Part shown: positions 22,768 through 32,929 of the stretch, in pieces
Layout of the letters: each line of letters starts with the position of its first letter
How positions within the stretch are numbered: position 1 is the stretch's first letter
Origin: Anagrus nilaparvatae
Taxonomy: Eukaryota > Arthropoda > Insecta > Hymenoptera > Mymaridae
Length of the DNA: 64,000 bases
Assembly: GCA_022575985.1 (NCBI GenBank)
Contig: JAKSXM010000278.1
Location: 124,001-188,000 of the forward strand
Reading direction: 5' to 3'
Translations under genes and position numbers: made by a program
The notes under the pieces: generated by a model
Databases searched by the model: none
What the model saw: the letters and a program-made list of their open reading frames with translations, nothing else
What the model was told of the DNA's origin: nothing

Positions 22768-24793
22768 ATGAATAAAATTTTTATTTGTGTGTTAATTTCA
22801 TTGAGTTTTTTCAATTTAATAAATTCAAAAAAGCAATTTGAAAAATGCAAAGAAAATGCTGAATGTGGAGAATCAGGATTGTGTTATTCCTTGATAGAGG
22901 ACGAAAAAATTTGCGTGGACGTTGGAAAATTTCAAGATTTTTGCTTCGGATTTGGGTTTAAAAGTACTTGCTTACCTCAATTTTATTGTACAAATTCAAT
23001 ATGTGCATGTCAAGAGAATGATTTTTATGTGCCCAAATTGAATTTTTGCGCCCCTCGTAAGTATTTATCTATGATTATTAATACTATGGTTATTATATAG
23101 ATTTTTTTTTTTTTTTTTAAGGATTATTGGGAAAGAAGATTTAAGCATTTTTTTCACTCGGATAAAAAATAAGAAAACGTAGTCGAATTATTGTTAAAAA
23201 TAATTTATTATATTTTAATTCTTAAAAATGTATGTTGAAAAAAATAAATTGTAAGCTTTTTATGTCATGAATTTAAAAAATTAATAAAAGTTGATAAAAA
23301 AAAGGTAATCTTGTATTCCACAGGTAATTTTTTTTTGGTGGGTTTAATGTAATTTTTTTCGATTAATCACGGATTTTAAACAAAGTTATATTAAATTCTT
23401 TTTATCATAATCATTAAACGTATCATATGTCTATAGAAAAAATGTTCATTGCATTCTATTTTTTTTTATTTATAGAAAACAAAACTTAGCATTATTTTGC
23501 TTCATAAGACAACATATTTCTTTGTTAAATTTTCTTATACATTGAGTGATGAAAATATTTTTGTCATCATCATCAACAAAATTATTGACATGCATTTATT
23601 CAGTATGCATTTTGATCTGCTAAAGAGATATTTAATTTAATATTCAGTGATTAATTTGAAAAAATAAATTTTTTTGGAAAATGTCTGTAATAAATATGTG
23701 TATTACATTTTTGAAAATTTTGGCAATTATTTTGATAATCATAGCCGTAAGTTTTTAGCCAATTTTTCTATTTTAATGAGTAATTTTTTCTATTTTATTT
23801 AAAGTTTACGTACACTTATATATACATTCCATTATGGTCATGGTGGATAAGTTTTTCAACTGATTTATCTATAAGTTTCTGGAGTAATTTGGTATTTTTT
23901 GGAATAGTGGGTGCATTAACTTTGGTGATTCTGGCATTATTATTTTTAGTTTGCTATTTTTCTTAAAGTATTATTTTTTTTTTAGTTGTATATTTTTAAA
24001 AGTATTAAAAAAATATAATGGATAAATTAATTGTAGTGATAAAAATTAATAATTTGCATTTTTTCTTAAAATTGTATTTTTTAAAAGTATTATAACCTGT
24101 ATTTTTTAAAAAGTGCTATTATTTGTAGTAGTAGATTTTTTTTATATTTAGCTGTAGAAAAAATTATTTTATTATATTGCTTTAAAAAATTATTTAATCA
24201 TCTATCAAATTTAATCATCTATCAAATTTAATCATCTATCAAATTCAAATAATTTTTAACGCATAAATTCATATTATATACATAAAGAGCTTTTTAAATA
24301 CGCTCGGCAATTGAATTTGTCCTTTTCTAAAAACAAAAGTAAAGGAAAAAAAGATTATAGACTTTTTACAATGTGGAGCCCGGCAGCTAGCGTCACCGAG
24401 CGCCAGCGGGAATACATTGAATTGAAATGTGAAATTTATGGTAATGCAGATTTTTGTTTACTAAATACTGTTTGAATGTATAATTTTTGAAATTTTACAG
24501 ATTATTTCATTTTTTTATATTTCAAGGAAAGATTAAAATGTCTTGCAATAATTTAACGGAGTATATTAGTTTTGAGATTTGTCAACCTAAAAAAGGTAAG
24601 TTTTTTAATCGATATTATACTTTATTAATATTTTTTTAAAAAAAAATAATCTTTGTTTTCAGACAATTTTGAAAAATGTTTCTCCAATTTTCATTGTCTA
24701 TCAAATTATTGTCAAGAATATTATTGTGTAGAGAATGTATTAGATAATTATTCATCATCAACACCAATTATAATTACAAATACAACAACAACT

Positions 24794-24826
<33 letters not shown>

Positions 24827-25081
24827 GAAGGATATAATTCTCTCAAAAAAATATTAACTTCAATAACAACAGAAGCACATGTTAATTTTTATACAGGATA
24901 TATGGATTCTACAACTGAAGAAGCTAAATTAAATTATGATGATGATGACAATAATTATTACTATTTAATTGTTATAACAGTTTGTTTTTTATTGTTAATT
25001 TTATTTTTTTTGATAATATGGAAAATTATAAGAAAAAAAAATGTTAAGAACAATGATGATGATGAAATTCAATTAATTTGA
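22768..25081 (+). CDS. Secreted-type Cys-rich, Thr-rich single-pass membrane protein (three exons)
   Basis: Exon 1 (22768-23056) has a signal peptide (MNKIFICVLISLSFFNLINS) and a dense Cys region of EB/EGF-like spacing. It ends at a GTAAGT in phase 1. Exon 2 (24527-24595) and exon 3 (24663-25081) follow with clean AG acceptors, both phase 1, giving a 258-aa frame. Exon 3 adds four more Cys, a ~20-residue Thr/Ser run (mucin-like), a hydrophobic span (LIVITVCFLLLILFFLIIW) and a short basic-then-acidic tail. This makes it a type I membrane protein. An alternative first exon (24371-24440, also phase 1, starting MWSPAAS) would give a form without a signal peptide. It lies inside the TIRs, so it is element cargo. 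An attachment, envelope or immune-type role is conceivable but unproven; no family recognised. Confidence 0.6.
23681..23966 (+). CDS. Tiny two-TM protein, two exons, nested in an intron
   Basis: Exon 1 (23681-23746, 22 codons from ATG) is hydrophobic (FLKILAIILIIIA) and ends at GTAAGT in phase 0. A 58-bp intron ends with TATTTAAAG, and exon 2 (23805-23966) continues for 53 codons to TAA with a Trp-rich segment (PLWSWW) and a second membrane span (VGALTLVILALLFLVCYF). The predicted product is 75 aa. It lies within the 1.47-kb intron 1 of the Cys-rich gene on the same strand, so it could be an alternative transcript unit. No family recognised. Confidence 0.5.
24194..24245. repeat. 18-bp tandem repeat, three copies
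   Basis: 'aatcatctatcaaattt' repeated three times in the intron of the Cys-rich gene. Confidence 0.7.
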
Positions 25082-25139
25082 ATAATTTTTTAATAATAAT
25101 TTTTATATTAATCTTAAAAAACCAGTTTTTTTCCTTTTA

Positions 25140-28010
25140 TCCTGAAGTATTGAATACCCTTTTATTCCATTTTTTTTTTGCTGAAAAAGGTTTGTACAGG
25201 TAAAAATAACATATATGACAACTTTTTTAATTTAAAATTTTGTTCATTTTTTTTTTACATAAAATAGAGTTTTACAATTTAGTAAATATTTTTGCACATA
25301 AAATAGAGTTTTACAATTTAGTACATATTTTTATAGCTTAAATTAAATCTTGTGAATAATGTTAATTTGAATTAAATCTTACATGAGAGTTTTTGATGAG
25401 TAAAATCTTCATTTTTTCATAGTTAAAAATAATTTAAGACTTTATGTGTAAAAAACTTTTTTGGTTTCAAATTAATACTTTTTATCATTTGCATATAATA
25501 TTTGTGGGTATAAAAATTAATTTCCATAATAAATTGATGAAAATAAATCAATACTTTTAATTTTATTTAAAAATCTTAGACACACTTTTTAAAGTTAAAA
25601 ATAAATTTTTTTCGGACATTTTTTAGCTGTAAAATTTTACTACGTATAATTTATTTGAATTGTAAAATTTTTTCATTATTGGGTAAACATTTTTAACAAG
25701 TAAAAATTTTAATTAAATTATTTTTTCAAATTTGACAAGTTTAATTGTCGATTTTTACGTTAAAAAGCATAAAAATGGTGTAAAAAAATTTTTTTTTTAC
25801 ATTGATTTTTTAATGATTAAATGTACACAAATAAGCCTTGTTTATCAAATGTATTGAAATGTACTTTTTTTAATATTTGCATGTACAAATTTATGAATTT
25901 TTGACTTTTTTAAAATACTCACATAAATTTTATTTTTTCAAAGTTAAAAATAATTTATGAAGTAAAAAACTTTTTTTGTTTTCAAATTAAGACTTTTTAT
26001 CATTTGCATATAATATTTGTGGGTATAAAAATTAATTTCCCTAATAAATTGATGAAAATAACTCAATATTTTGAATTTTATTTAAAAATCTTAGACACAC
26101 TTTTTAAAGTTAAAAATAAATTTTTTTCGGACATTTTTTAGCTGTAAAATTTTACTACGTATAATTTATTTGAATTGTAAAATTTTTTCATTATTGGGTA
26201 AACATTTTTAACAGGTAAAAATTTTAATTAAATTATTTTTTTAAATTTGACAAGTTTAATTGTCGATTTTTACGTAAAAAGTCATTAAAATGGTAGAAAA
26301 AAATTTTTTTTTACATTGATTTTTTAATGATTAAATGTACACAAATAAGCCTTGTTTATCAAATGAATTGAAATGTACTTTTTTTAATATTTGCATGTAC
26401 AAATTTATGAATTTTTGACTTTTTTAAAATACTCACATAAATTTTATTTTTTCAAAGTTAAAAATAATTTAAGACGCAAAAAACTTTTTTTGTTTTCAAA
26501 TTAAGACTTTTTTATCATTTGCATATAATATTTGTGGGTATAAAAATTAATTTCCCTAATAAATTGATGAAAATAACTCAATATTTTAAATTTTATTTAA
26601 AAATCTTAGACACACTTTTTAAAGTTAAAAATAAATTTTTTTCGGACATTTTTTAGCTGTAAAATTTTACTACGTATAATTTATTTGAATTGTAAAATTT
26701 TTTCATTATTGGGTAAACATTTTTAACAGGTAAAAATTTTAATTAAATTATTTTTTTAAATTTGACAAGTTTAATTGTCGATTTTTACGTTAAAAAGCAT
26801 AAAAAATGGCGTAAAAAAATTTTTTTTTTTACATTGATTTTTTAATGATTAAATGTACACAAATAAGCCTTGTTTATCAAATGTATTGAAATGTACTTTT
26901 TTTAATATTTGCATGTACAAATTTATGAATTTTTGACTTTTTTAAAATACTCACATAAATTTTATTTTTTCAAAAATAAAAATAATTTATGAAGTAAAAA
27001 ACTTTTTTTGTTTTCAAATTAAGACTTTTTATCATTTGCATATAATATTTGTGGGTATAAAAATTAATTTCCCTAATAAATTGATGAAAATAACTCAATA
27101 TTTTGAATTTTATTTAAAAATCTTAGACACACTTTTTAAAGTTAAAAATAAATTTTTTTCGGACATTTTTTAGCTGTAAAATTTTACTACGTATAATTTA
27201 TTTGAATTGTAAAATTTTTTCATTATTGGGTAAACATTTTTAACAGGTAAAAATTTTAATTAAATTATTTTTTTAAATTTGACAAGTTTAATTGTCGATT
27301 TTTACGTAAAAAGTCATTAAAATGGTAGAAAAAAATTTTTTTTTACATTGATTTTTTAATGATTAAATGTACACAAATAAGCCTTGTTTATCAAATGAAT
27401 TGAAATGTACTTTTTTTAATATTTGCATGTACAAATTTATGAATTTTTGACTTTTTTAAAATACTCACATAAATTTTATTTTTTCAAAGTTAAAAATAAT
27501 TTAAGACGCAAAAAACTTTTTTTGTTTTCAAATTAAGACTTTTTTATCATTTGCATATAATATTTGTGGGTATAAAAATTAATTTCCCTAATAAATTGAT
27601 GAAAATAACTCAATATTTTAAATTTTATTTAAAAATCTTAGACACACTTTTTAAAGTTAAAAATAAATTTTTTTCGGACATTTTTTAGCTGTAAAATTTT
27701 ACTACGTATAATTTATTTGAATTGTAAAATTTTTTCATTATTGGGTAAACATTTTTAACAGGTAAAAATTTTAATTAAATTATTTTTTTAAATTTGACAA
27801 GTTTAATTGTCGATTTTTACGTTAAAAAGCATAAAAAATGGCGTAAAAAAATTTTTTTTTTTACATTGATTTTTTAATGATTAAATGTACACAAATAAGT
27901 CTTGTTTATCAAATGCATTGAAATGTAATTTTTTTTTAATATTTACATGTACAAATTTATGAATTTTTTACTTTTTTAAAATACTCACATAAATTTTATT
28001 CTTTAGTTGT
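25140..28010 (+). repeat. Satellite of ~515-bp units with dimer (higher-order) structure
   Basis: Five copies of a unit marked by TTTGTGGGTATAAAAATTAA at 25501, 26026, 26531, 27048 and 27563 (spacings 525, 505, 517, 515). Copies 2 and 4 share one set of variants (AATGAAGTAAAAAAC, TTTTGAATTT), and copies 3 and 5 another (AAGACGCAAAAAAC, TTTTAAATTT), so the ~1.03-kb dimer was duplicated as a block. It ends about 25 bp before the ATG at 28034. Confidence 0.9.
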
Positions 28011-28033
28011 AGGTCAGCTTTTGACAAATAAAC

Positions 28034-28444
28034 ATGGCTACAATTTGCGTTTTCTTTCCTGAAGATTTGAACTTAGAAATATCCACGCCTAAAGGCAAGC
28101 GTTTTGAATTTGTATTCGATAAAACTTTGAAAGGATATTTGAACCCATTTTTTTTTTTTAACGAATGGGAAGATTACATATTTATTCACATGAAATGTGC
28201 AAAGACTGGTTTGTACGACAAATTTGATTTTGAATTCATTGACAATTTTTCATTAAAAAGGATTCGGCTTTTTGTCGAACGTTGGAATGCAGAAATTAAT
28301 ATAAATATTTACGTTGAAAAATCTGGAGATTTTTTAAAATTTGATCAGACTTCTTGGAATCAAATTATAAATTATGAGCTTTTGAAGGATGTTATGGTGG
28401 ATGAACCAAACATTTTAGAAGTGATTAAATACGAACCTATTTGA
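28034..28444 (+). CDS. Unknown accessory protein, paralogue of 29872-30333
   Basis: 136 aa, starting at ATG in good context (aaacATGgct). No signal peptide or membrane span. A central pattern (FDFEFID ... RIRLFVERWNAE ... INIYVEK ... FDQTSWNQIINYEL) lines up with FWLDFKD ... VNLEIQRWDDD ... TQIYVSN ... FPYEKISQY in the protein at 29872-30333, so the two form a diverged paralogous pair. Function unknown. It lies at the junction between the satellite and the accessory block. Confidence 0.6.
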   Translation: MATICVFFPEDLNLEISTPKGKRFEFVFDKTLKGYLNPFFFFNEWEDYIFIHMKCAKTGLYDKFDFEFIDNFSLKRIRLFVERWNAEININIYVEKSGDFLKFDQTSWNQIINYELLKDVMVDEPNILEVIKYEPI

Positions 28445-28463
28445 CTTTAGGAAAAAATTTTTT

Positions 28464-28826
28464 TTAAAACGATTCTTTAAAGACAATTTTTATAATAATT
28501 TCTCTATCCTTATGAGTTAATTCGTGTAAACATGAAAATATATCTTTCACAGTTTTGTTTAAAATAATAACTTTTTTTGTTACATTAGGAATTTCTGATT
28601 TAATGTGCACTTCCGTAACTGATACTTGAAAATTTTTTTGAAATAGTAATATTTTATAAAAATTGAATAATTTGATAAAAAATTTTTTGCTGTTTATGTG
28701 TCGTGTAATTTTGTGGAATAATGTATGAAAATATTGAAATTGGTCAGATTGTTCCCGAATGAATTTTTTATCACAATAACATTCATCTTGAATTAAATTA
28801 GCAATATTTCTTGAATAGTACTTCAT
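28464..28826 (-). CDS. Unknown accessory protein (120 aa)
   Basis: Lys/Phe/Ile-rich, with no recognised domain. It has a CYC motif near residue 17. Its ATG overlaps the stop of the upstream minus-strand gene (28823-29167) by 4 nt, a compact viral-type coupling. It converges tail-to-tail on 28034-28444 with 19 bp between stops. Confidence 0.5.
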   Translation of the reverse strand: MKYYSRNIANLIQDECYCDKKFIREQSDQFQYFHTLFHKITRHINSKKFFIKLFNFYKILLFQKNFQVSVTEVHIKSEIPNVTKKVIILNKTVKDIFSCLHELTHKDREIIIKIVFKESF

Positions 28827-29167
28827 TTTTTATATCTATTTATTTCAAAATAATATTCTTCTATTTCCTCTTGGGATGCTAATTCTGCACTGCTTATTTC
28901 GTCAAAAGTATCGCCCAGAATCAAATATTCTCTTAAATTTTTGACTAAAATTAAATCTTTTTGTAATTGGTTGTAGTATGAGTACCTTCTGAGGGCAATA
29001 AGAATAAAACAGTCTTTTAATTCTTGTAAAAAATCTAAAAACTTTGGACTACACTGGTCGCGGTTTGAATTTAAGTAGTTTAAAACTTTTTTGACTTTAC
29101 AGTATTGCAAAGACATCCTGTTTAAAGAAATTTTTATTAGCAATTGATTAAAAATGGGTCCTTTCAA
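28823..29167 (-). CDS. Unknown accessory protein (114 aa)
   Basis: Helical composition (LQELKDCFILIALRRYSYY), ending in an acidic then basic tail. The first Met is at 29167; an internal Met (MSLQYCK, ~codon 18, position 29116) is another possible start. It overlaps 28464-28826 by 4 nt on the same strand. No family recognised. Confidence 0.5.
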   Translation of the reverse strand: MKGPIFNQLLIKISLNRMSLQYCKVKKVLNYLNSNRDQCSPKFLDFLQELKDCFILIALRRYSYYNQLQKDLILVKNLREYLILGDTFDEISSAELASQEEIEEYYFEINRYKK

Positions 29168-29231
29168 TCTTTTTATACCTTATCATTTGTTTAGATCAAT
29201 TAATTGATTTAGAAGTAATCATTTTTTAAAA

Positions 29232-29423
29232 ATGGCTTTCTTTGCAAAATTTTTATCAGTAACGTTCGGAAAGGGGCGTGCATTTAAAAATATTTGTTTA
29301 AATGAGCAGTTAATTAAACAATTTGACAAAATTCATTTTTTCTTTGCTAAAATTTTTATAAGCAGTATGAAAGGAGGTTGTACTTCCTTTTTAAATTTTG
29401 GGAGGTGGTTACGCTTTCTTTAA
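29232..29423 (+). CDS. Small hypothetical ORF (63 aa)
   Basis: Starts with ATG after an A-rich leader; basic and Phe-rich, no recognised motif. It lies in the gap between divergent accessory genes and may be accidental. Confidence 0.25.
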   Translation: MAFFAKFLSVTFGKGRAFKNICLNEQLIKQFDKIHFFFAKIFISSMKGGCTSFLNFGRWLRFL

Positions 29424-29559
29424 GAATATGGGCTGTACTTCGTTTAAAAGGGGTTGACCAGTCTTCAAACCGTTTTTTTTCCCACAACGTAATTTTTAAC
29501 ATTCTTAATTAGTTGCTCTTGAATTTTATGTGCGTTCACTCGATAAAGCTTATTAAAAT

Positions 29560-29638
29560 AAACACTTTTGTGTTTAACCGAATAAAAAAATTTTTTTTAA
29601 ATATTTATATATATATTAAAAAAAACACTTTTGTGTTT
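29560..29638. repeat. Duplicated short hairpin (AAACACTTTTGTGTTT)
   Basis: A 6-bp-stem palindrome AAACAC-TTTT-GTGTTT at 29560-29575 recurs at 29623-29638, each followed by AA(C/T)CGAATAAAAAAA. It sits in the 450-bp gap ahead of 29872 and could be a regulatory repeat or terminator-like element. Function unknown. Confidence 0.5.
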
Positions 29639-29871
29639 AATCGAATAAAAAAAATTTTTTTTTAAATATTTACCGGAAAAAATTTTGAAGTGTAATTGCT
29701 AAAAAGTTTTTTAAGTGAAAAAAAGTGAATTATTTTTTTTATAAGTTAATAAATTATTATGTTTAATTTAATAAAAGTTTTATGTGCGGGGGAGGAGAAA
29801 TGAAGTTAAATGTGTGACGTTAGTTAATAATTTAAATTAAAAAAAGTTTAATAAGCGTTTGTTGTTTTAAA

Positions 29872-30333
29872 ATGGATGCGTCAGTCTACGTACCTCCGAA
29901 TATAAGAATCCTGGTCTCAATACAAGATAACAAACTTACGAGAAGCGAAGAAAAAAAAAAAGAATTTTGGATTGAAAAATATAAAGATGCTTGTATTCAA
30001 CCATTTAATAAAATGGAAAATACGGCGAAATATGTTAGTGTCGTTTTGGTGTACGAAAATTATTCGAATCAAGGAAATTTAGATAATTTTTGGCTTGACT
30101 TCAAAGACCCTGACTTTGGTAAAAGAGGGGTTAATCTTGAAATTCAGCGATGGGATGATGATCAAGAAACACAAATTTATGTCTCAAATATTTACAAAAA
30201 AAAATATTATGAATTTAACGAAAACAATTTTCCATACGAAAAAATTTCGCAGTATTGTCATGCAAAGGATTTTTTTTTCAATATTATCAGAAAAAAGCCA
30301 GACTTAATTATAGGTGAGTTCAATGACTTTTAA
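29872..30333 (+). CDS. Unknown accessory protein, paralogue of 28034-28444
   Basis: 153 aa from ATG (MDASVYVPPNIR). Shares the RW ... IYV ... I..Y core pattern with the 28034 product. Near its end, ATAGGTGAGT resembles a splice donor that could link to an acceptor at about 30561 (TTCGTTCCAG), replacing the last few residues by a short Lys-rich end. No domain recognised. Confidence 0.55.
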   Translation: MDASVYVPPNIRILVSIQDNKLTRSEEKKKEFWIEKYKDACIQPFNKMENTAKYVSVVLVYENYSNQGNLDNFWLDFKDPDFGKRGVNLEIQRWDDDQETQIYVSNIYKKKYYEFNENNFPYEKISQYCHAKDFFFNIIRKKPDLIIGEFNDF

Positions 30334-30485
30334 TATTTTATAAGGGGGTTAGTTCAACGGTTTTTTTTATTAGAGGGGCTTTTTATCGAGGGTTATAAGT
30401 GGATAACGGTTTATTTGAAGTATTTGCAGGTGTTTAGTTTAACGGTTTTTATTTTAATTTTTTTGAGTGCGCATGCGTTTATCTT

Positions 30486-30493
30486 TATAAAAA
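30486..30493 (+). promoter_or_regulatory. TATA box of the split-start gene
   Basis: TATAAAAA, followed after ~30 bp by a CGCAGTATT initiator-like site and a 5' exon. It is the best promoter match in the accessory block. Confidence 0.5.
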
Positions 30494-30583
30494 GTCGGTT
30501 TGACACCCGTTGACTTCGCAGTATTGCTTTGGAAACTAACCAGTTTTATTTTTCGTTCCAGTAAATCGTGATAAGAAAAAAAA

Positions 30584-31165
30584 ATGTAAGTTGAATTAAA
30601 TTTAAGAGTGCTTGTTTATTATTTTACTAAAAACGAATAATTGGCTTTCAGGGTCTTAATTCAAAACAGAATTTTTCCGTTAACAACGTCAACTGACTTT
30701 CTGGTCGGAATAACCATTGAAAATGGGAAATCGAGGGTCATAGCGCTATTGGTTAATAAGAAAGGTGGGAAAATTGTTTTCTCCAAAAGTCAATTACTAC
30801 TTTTAGAGGAGGTAGATATGAGTATTTTACCAAAATTTGACAATATTGGCATTGAAGCGATAAAAATAGATTTGAACTATGGATACAAATTTACTCAAGA
30901 TAATTTATACGTATCGATTCACACGACGACTTTGAATAAACTTACATCCTGGCTACCTTTTATTAATAAATTAATTACTCAATTGGAACTTCTCACCCCC
31001 AAAATTGACGAATTTTTGGTTGAATTTAAGAATTACCCCAAAAATGGACAGACGAGTGAAGAATTACGAAGCAAATTCATGTATACTATTAAAAAAGATG
31101 ATTCCTTAATTGAATGGGAATTGATTTGCATGCATTTCAACTTTCTTATGGAATCAGAATTTTAA
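30584..31165 (+). CDS. Unknown accessory protein with start codon split by an intron
   Basis: The long frame has no ATG of its own at the expected start. Instead, the 5' exon ends ...AAAAAT at 30585, a 66-bp intron runs from GTAAGT (30586) to TTTCAG (30651), and exon 2 begins with GGTC, so that AT plus G makes the initiator codon. The predicted product is ~171 aa (MVLIQNRIFPL start), with an N-terminal beta-rich half and a C-terminal helical half. No family recognised. Confidence 0.6.
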
Positions 31166-31433
31166 ACGCGTAACTTTTAATGAAAATATTATTATAAATT
31201 CAATTTGCTCTTGCTTATTTTGTATTAACTCTAGGAAAAATTATGATTTTTTAAATGCTATTCGCTTTAGACATAAAATACGTATAATGGAAAATTTATT
31301 ACACATTGTATTGCAAAAAAAATTTGAACAATATATGGATTCAAAATAAAAAAAACTTGTAAATTATTATTATTAAACCCAAATAACAACACACAGTTTT
31401 AAAAAAAAATTTTTATTTTAAATTACATTTCAT

Positions 31434-32000
31434 TTAGTTTTTTTTTTTTTCTGGTATATTTAATGTTTGTTCAATAATTATAATCCGTTCGCCAAGATTA
31501 GGGACATTCCTTCTTACATAATCCATTAGCTCCTGATAAGTAAAAGAATCTTGTTTTTTTTCCACCTTATCATTTAATCCGAGAGCGTTTTCCAAGCGTT
31601 CCAATCGAAATCCAATATCGGGCACATTGTCAGCAATAAATTTTTTTATTTCGAGATATGAAAAATCCTTTAATTCTTTTATTTCCTGGCTCTGGTTTTT
31701 TTTCTTTTTTATATCTTCTTCGATGCGTAATATTTTTTCTAAAAATTCCAAGCGAAAAGCAAGGTCGGGAATCTGCTTTATAATAAATTCTTTTATTTTC
31801 GGGTATGGAAATTTTCCCTCTTGTTTTTCAAAACCCAAAATGTGCTCCAAAAATCCCAATCTCGAGCCAAGTTCAAGATTATAGCTGGGACTTAAAGCCT
31901 CGATTTTAACTTTTAAACGTGCTATCCTTTTACTTAACGCGTAGTAATCTTGTGAAGTTTCTCTTAATTTTTTTCCAAATTTATCCATTTTTCTGAGCAA
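31434..32000 (-). CDS. Three-repeat helical protein, coiled-coil type
   Basis: 188 aa. After a charged N-terminal helix come three ~45-50-aa repeats, each with an (F/L)(P/S)Y..(I/L)..(F/Y)(I/V)...(V/I)P(D/N)..(F/E)R(L/I).(F/I)(L/I)E..L sequence (about residues 55-95, 105-150 and 150-185), separated by Lys-rich linkers. This looks like an oligomerisation or scaffold protein. It is the last gene of the minus-strand operon ATPase - 302-aa protein - this one, with 20 bp to the upstream stop. Function unknown. Confidence 0.65.
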   Translation of the reverse strand: MLRKMDKFGKKLRETSQDYYALSKRIARLKVKIEALSPSYNLELGSRLGFLEHILGFEKQEGKFPYPKIKEFIIKQIPDLAFRLEFLEKILRIEEDIKKKKNQSQEIKELKDFSYLEIKKFIADNVPDIGFRLERLENALGLNDKVEKKQDSFTYQELMDYVRRNVPNLGERIIIIEQTLNIPEKKKN

Positions 32001-32020
32001 AAAAAAAAATCAACGCACCG

Positions 32021-32929
32021 TTAATATATATATCCGGCTTCTTTTAATTCAGATTGTATTTCTAGAATTTCGTTGTCCACAAAGTTATGGCCAGCCTGTT
32101 TTTCCGTCACAAGAAGCCTCAAACGATTTACAATTTCATTCGGCTCGTCCCAAAATACATAATCCTTAATATTTCCCTTATGAAAATTCATAAGAGTTAA
32201 TTTTTTATTATTTTTTTTTAATCCTTTGCCTATTGGTCCGTTTATTAGTCTGCGTATAATGTTAGTGTATTTATCACTTCTCGAAGATAAAACCCTACCA
32301 TTAGGGTCACCATTTACTTTGTGTGCGTTTGTATACTGTAAAATTTGACTGTAAGCAGTTTCGTCCGTTTGAGTATATGAACCTGCTGGCGGTTTTTTGT
32401 AATAAATCAAAGTGTACAATCCTTTCGTACCGTTGAAAGTTCTGGAGCCAATAGACAAATTATCGTTTTTGAAAACAATTAATCTTTTCGAGCCCAAAAT
32501 ATGCGTACTCCCCTCAACTTTCGGGCCAAACGTTGTATCATATAATTTTGGGTCATTAGTTAGCTCTTGAAATATTTGTTTCGCGATGGGGCCTAGCTCT
32601 TGTATATTTGCTGGAGAGTGTGCTTGTCTTTTTGGCTCGCTATCGATTAAAGACTGATTGGCGAAAAAGGAGACGTCCGCTTGTTTGCGTTTTGCTCCCC
32701 GCGTATTTTGATCAATGTCAATTAAATCCAATAAATTATCCTCTTTTTTCTCTTTTAAATCAATCAAATTAATTTTTTCATCCTTTTTAGCGATTATTTC
32801 GAGTGGTTCAATCAATGGAGCGTAGGTTTTTTTTGAAAGCAAGTCTAGCGCGGCATCGTGCTCTTTCAAAGCTTTATATTTTTTACGTATATTTTTCTGA
32901 GCGATTTCTATAAGTTTTTCGGTTTCCAT
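32021..32929 (-). CDS. Polinton-associated protein of unknown function (DUF8207-like)
   Basis: 302 aa. An N-terminal ~100 residues of low complexity with a KRKQ basic patch precede a folded C-terminal half (about residues 120-290) with GLYTLIYYKKPP, YTQTDETAYSQILQYTNAH and RSDKYTNIIRRL. That pattern is one I associate, from memory, with the uncharacterised DUF8207 family found in many insect Polinton-derived genes; an HMM search is needed. Its ATG follows the stop of the packaging ATPase directly, so the two are likely co-expressed. It may act in morphogenesis, given its position. Confidence 0.7.
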   Translation of the reverse strand: METEKLIEIAQKNIRKKYKALKEHDAALDLLSKKTYAPLIEPLEIIAKKDEKINLIDLKEKKEDNLLDLIDIDQNTRGAKRKQADVSFFANQSLIDSEPKRQAHSPANIQELGPIAKQIFQELTNDPKLYDTTFGPKVEGSTHILGSKRLIVFKNDNLSIGSRTFNGTKGLYTLIYYKKPPAGSYTQTDETAYSQILQYTNAHKVNGDPNGRVLSSRSDKYTNIIRRLINGPIGKGLKKNNKKLTLMNFHKGNIKDYVFWDEPNEIVNRLRLLVTEKQAGHNFVDNEILEIQSELKEAGYIY

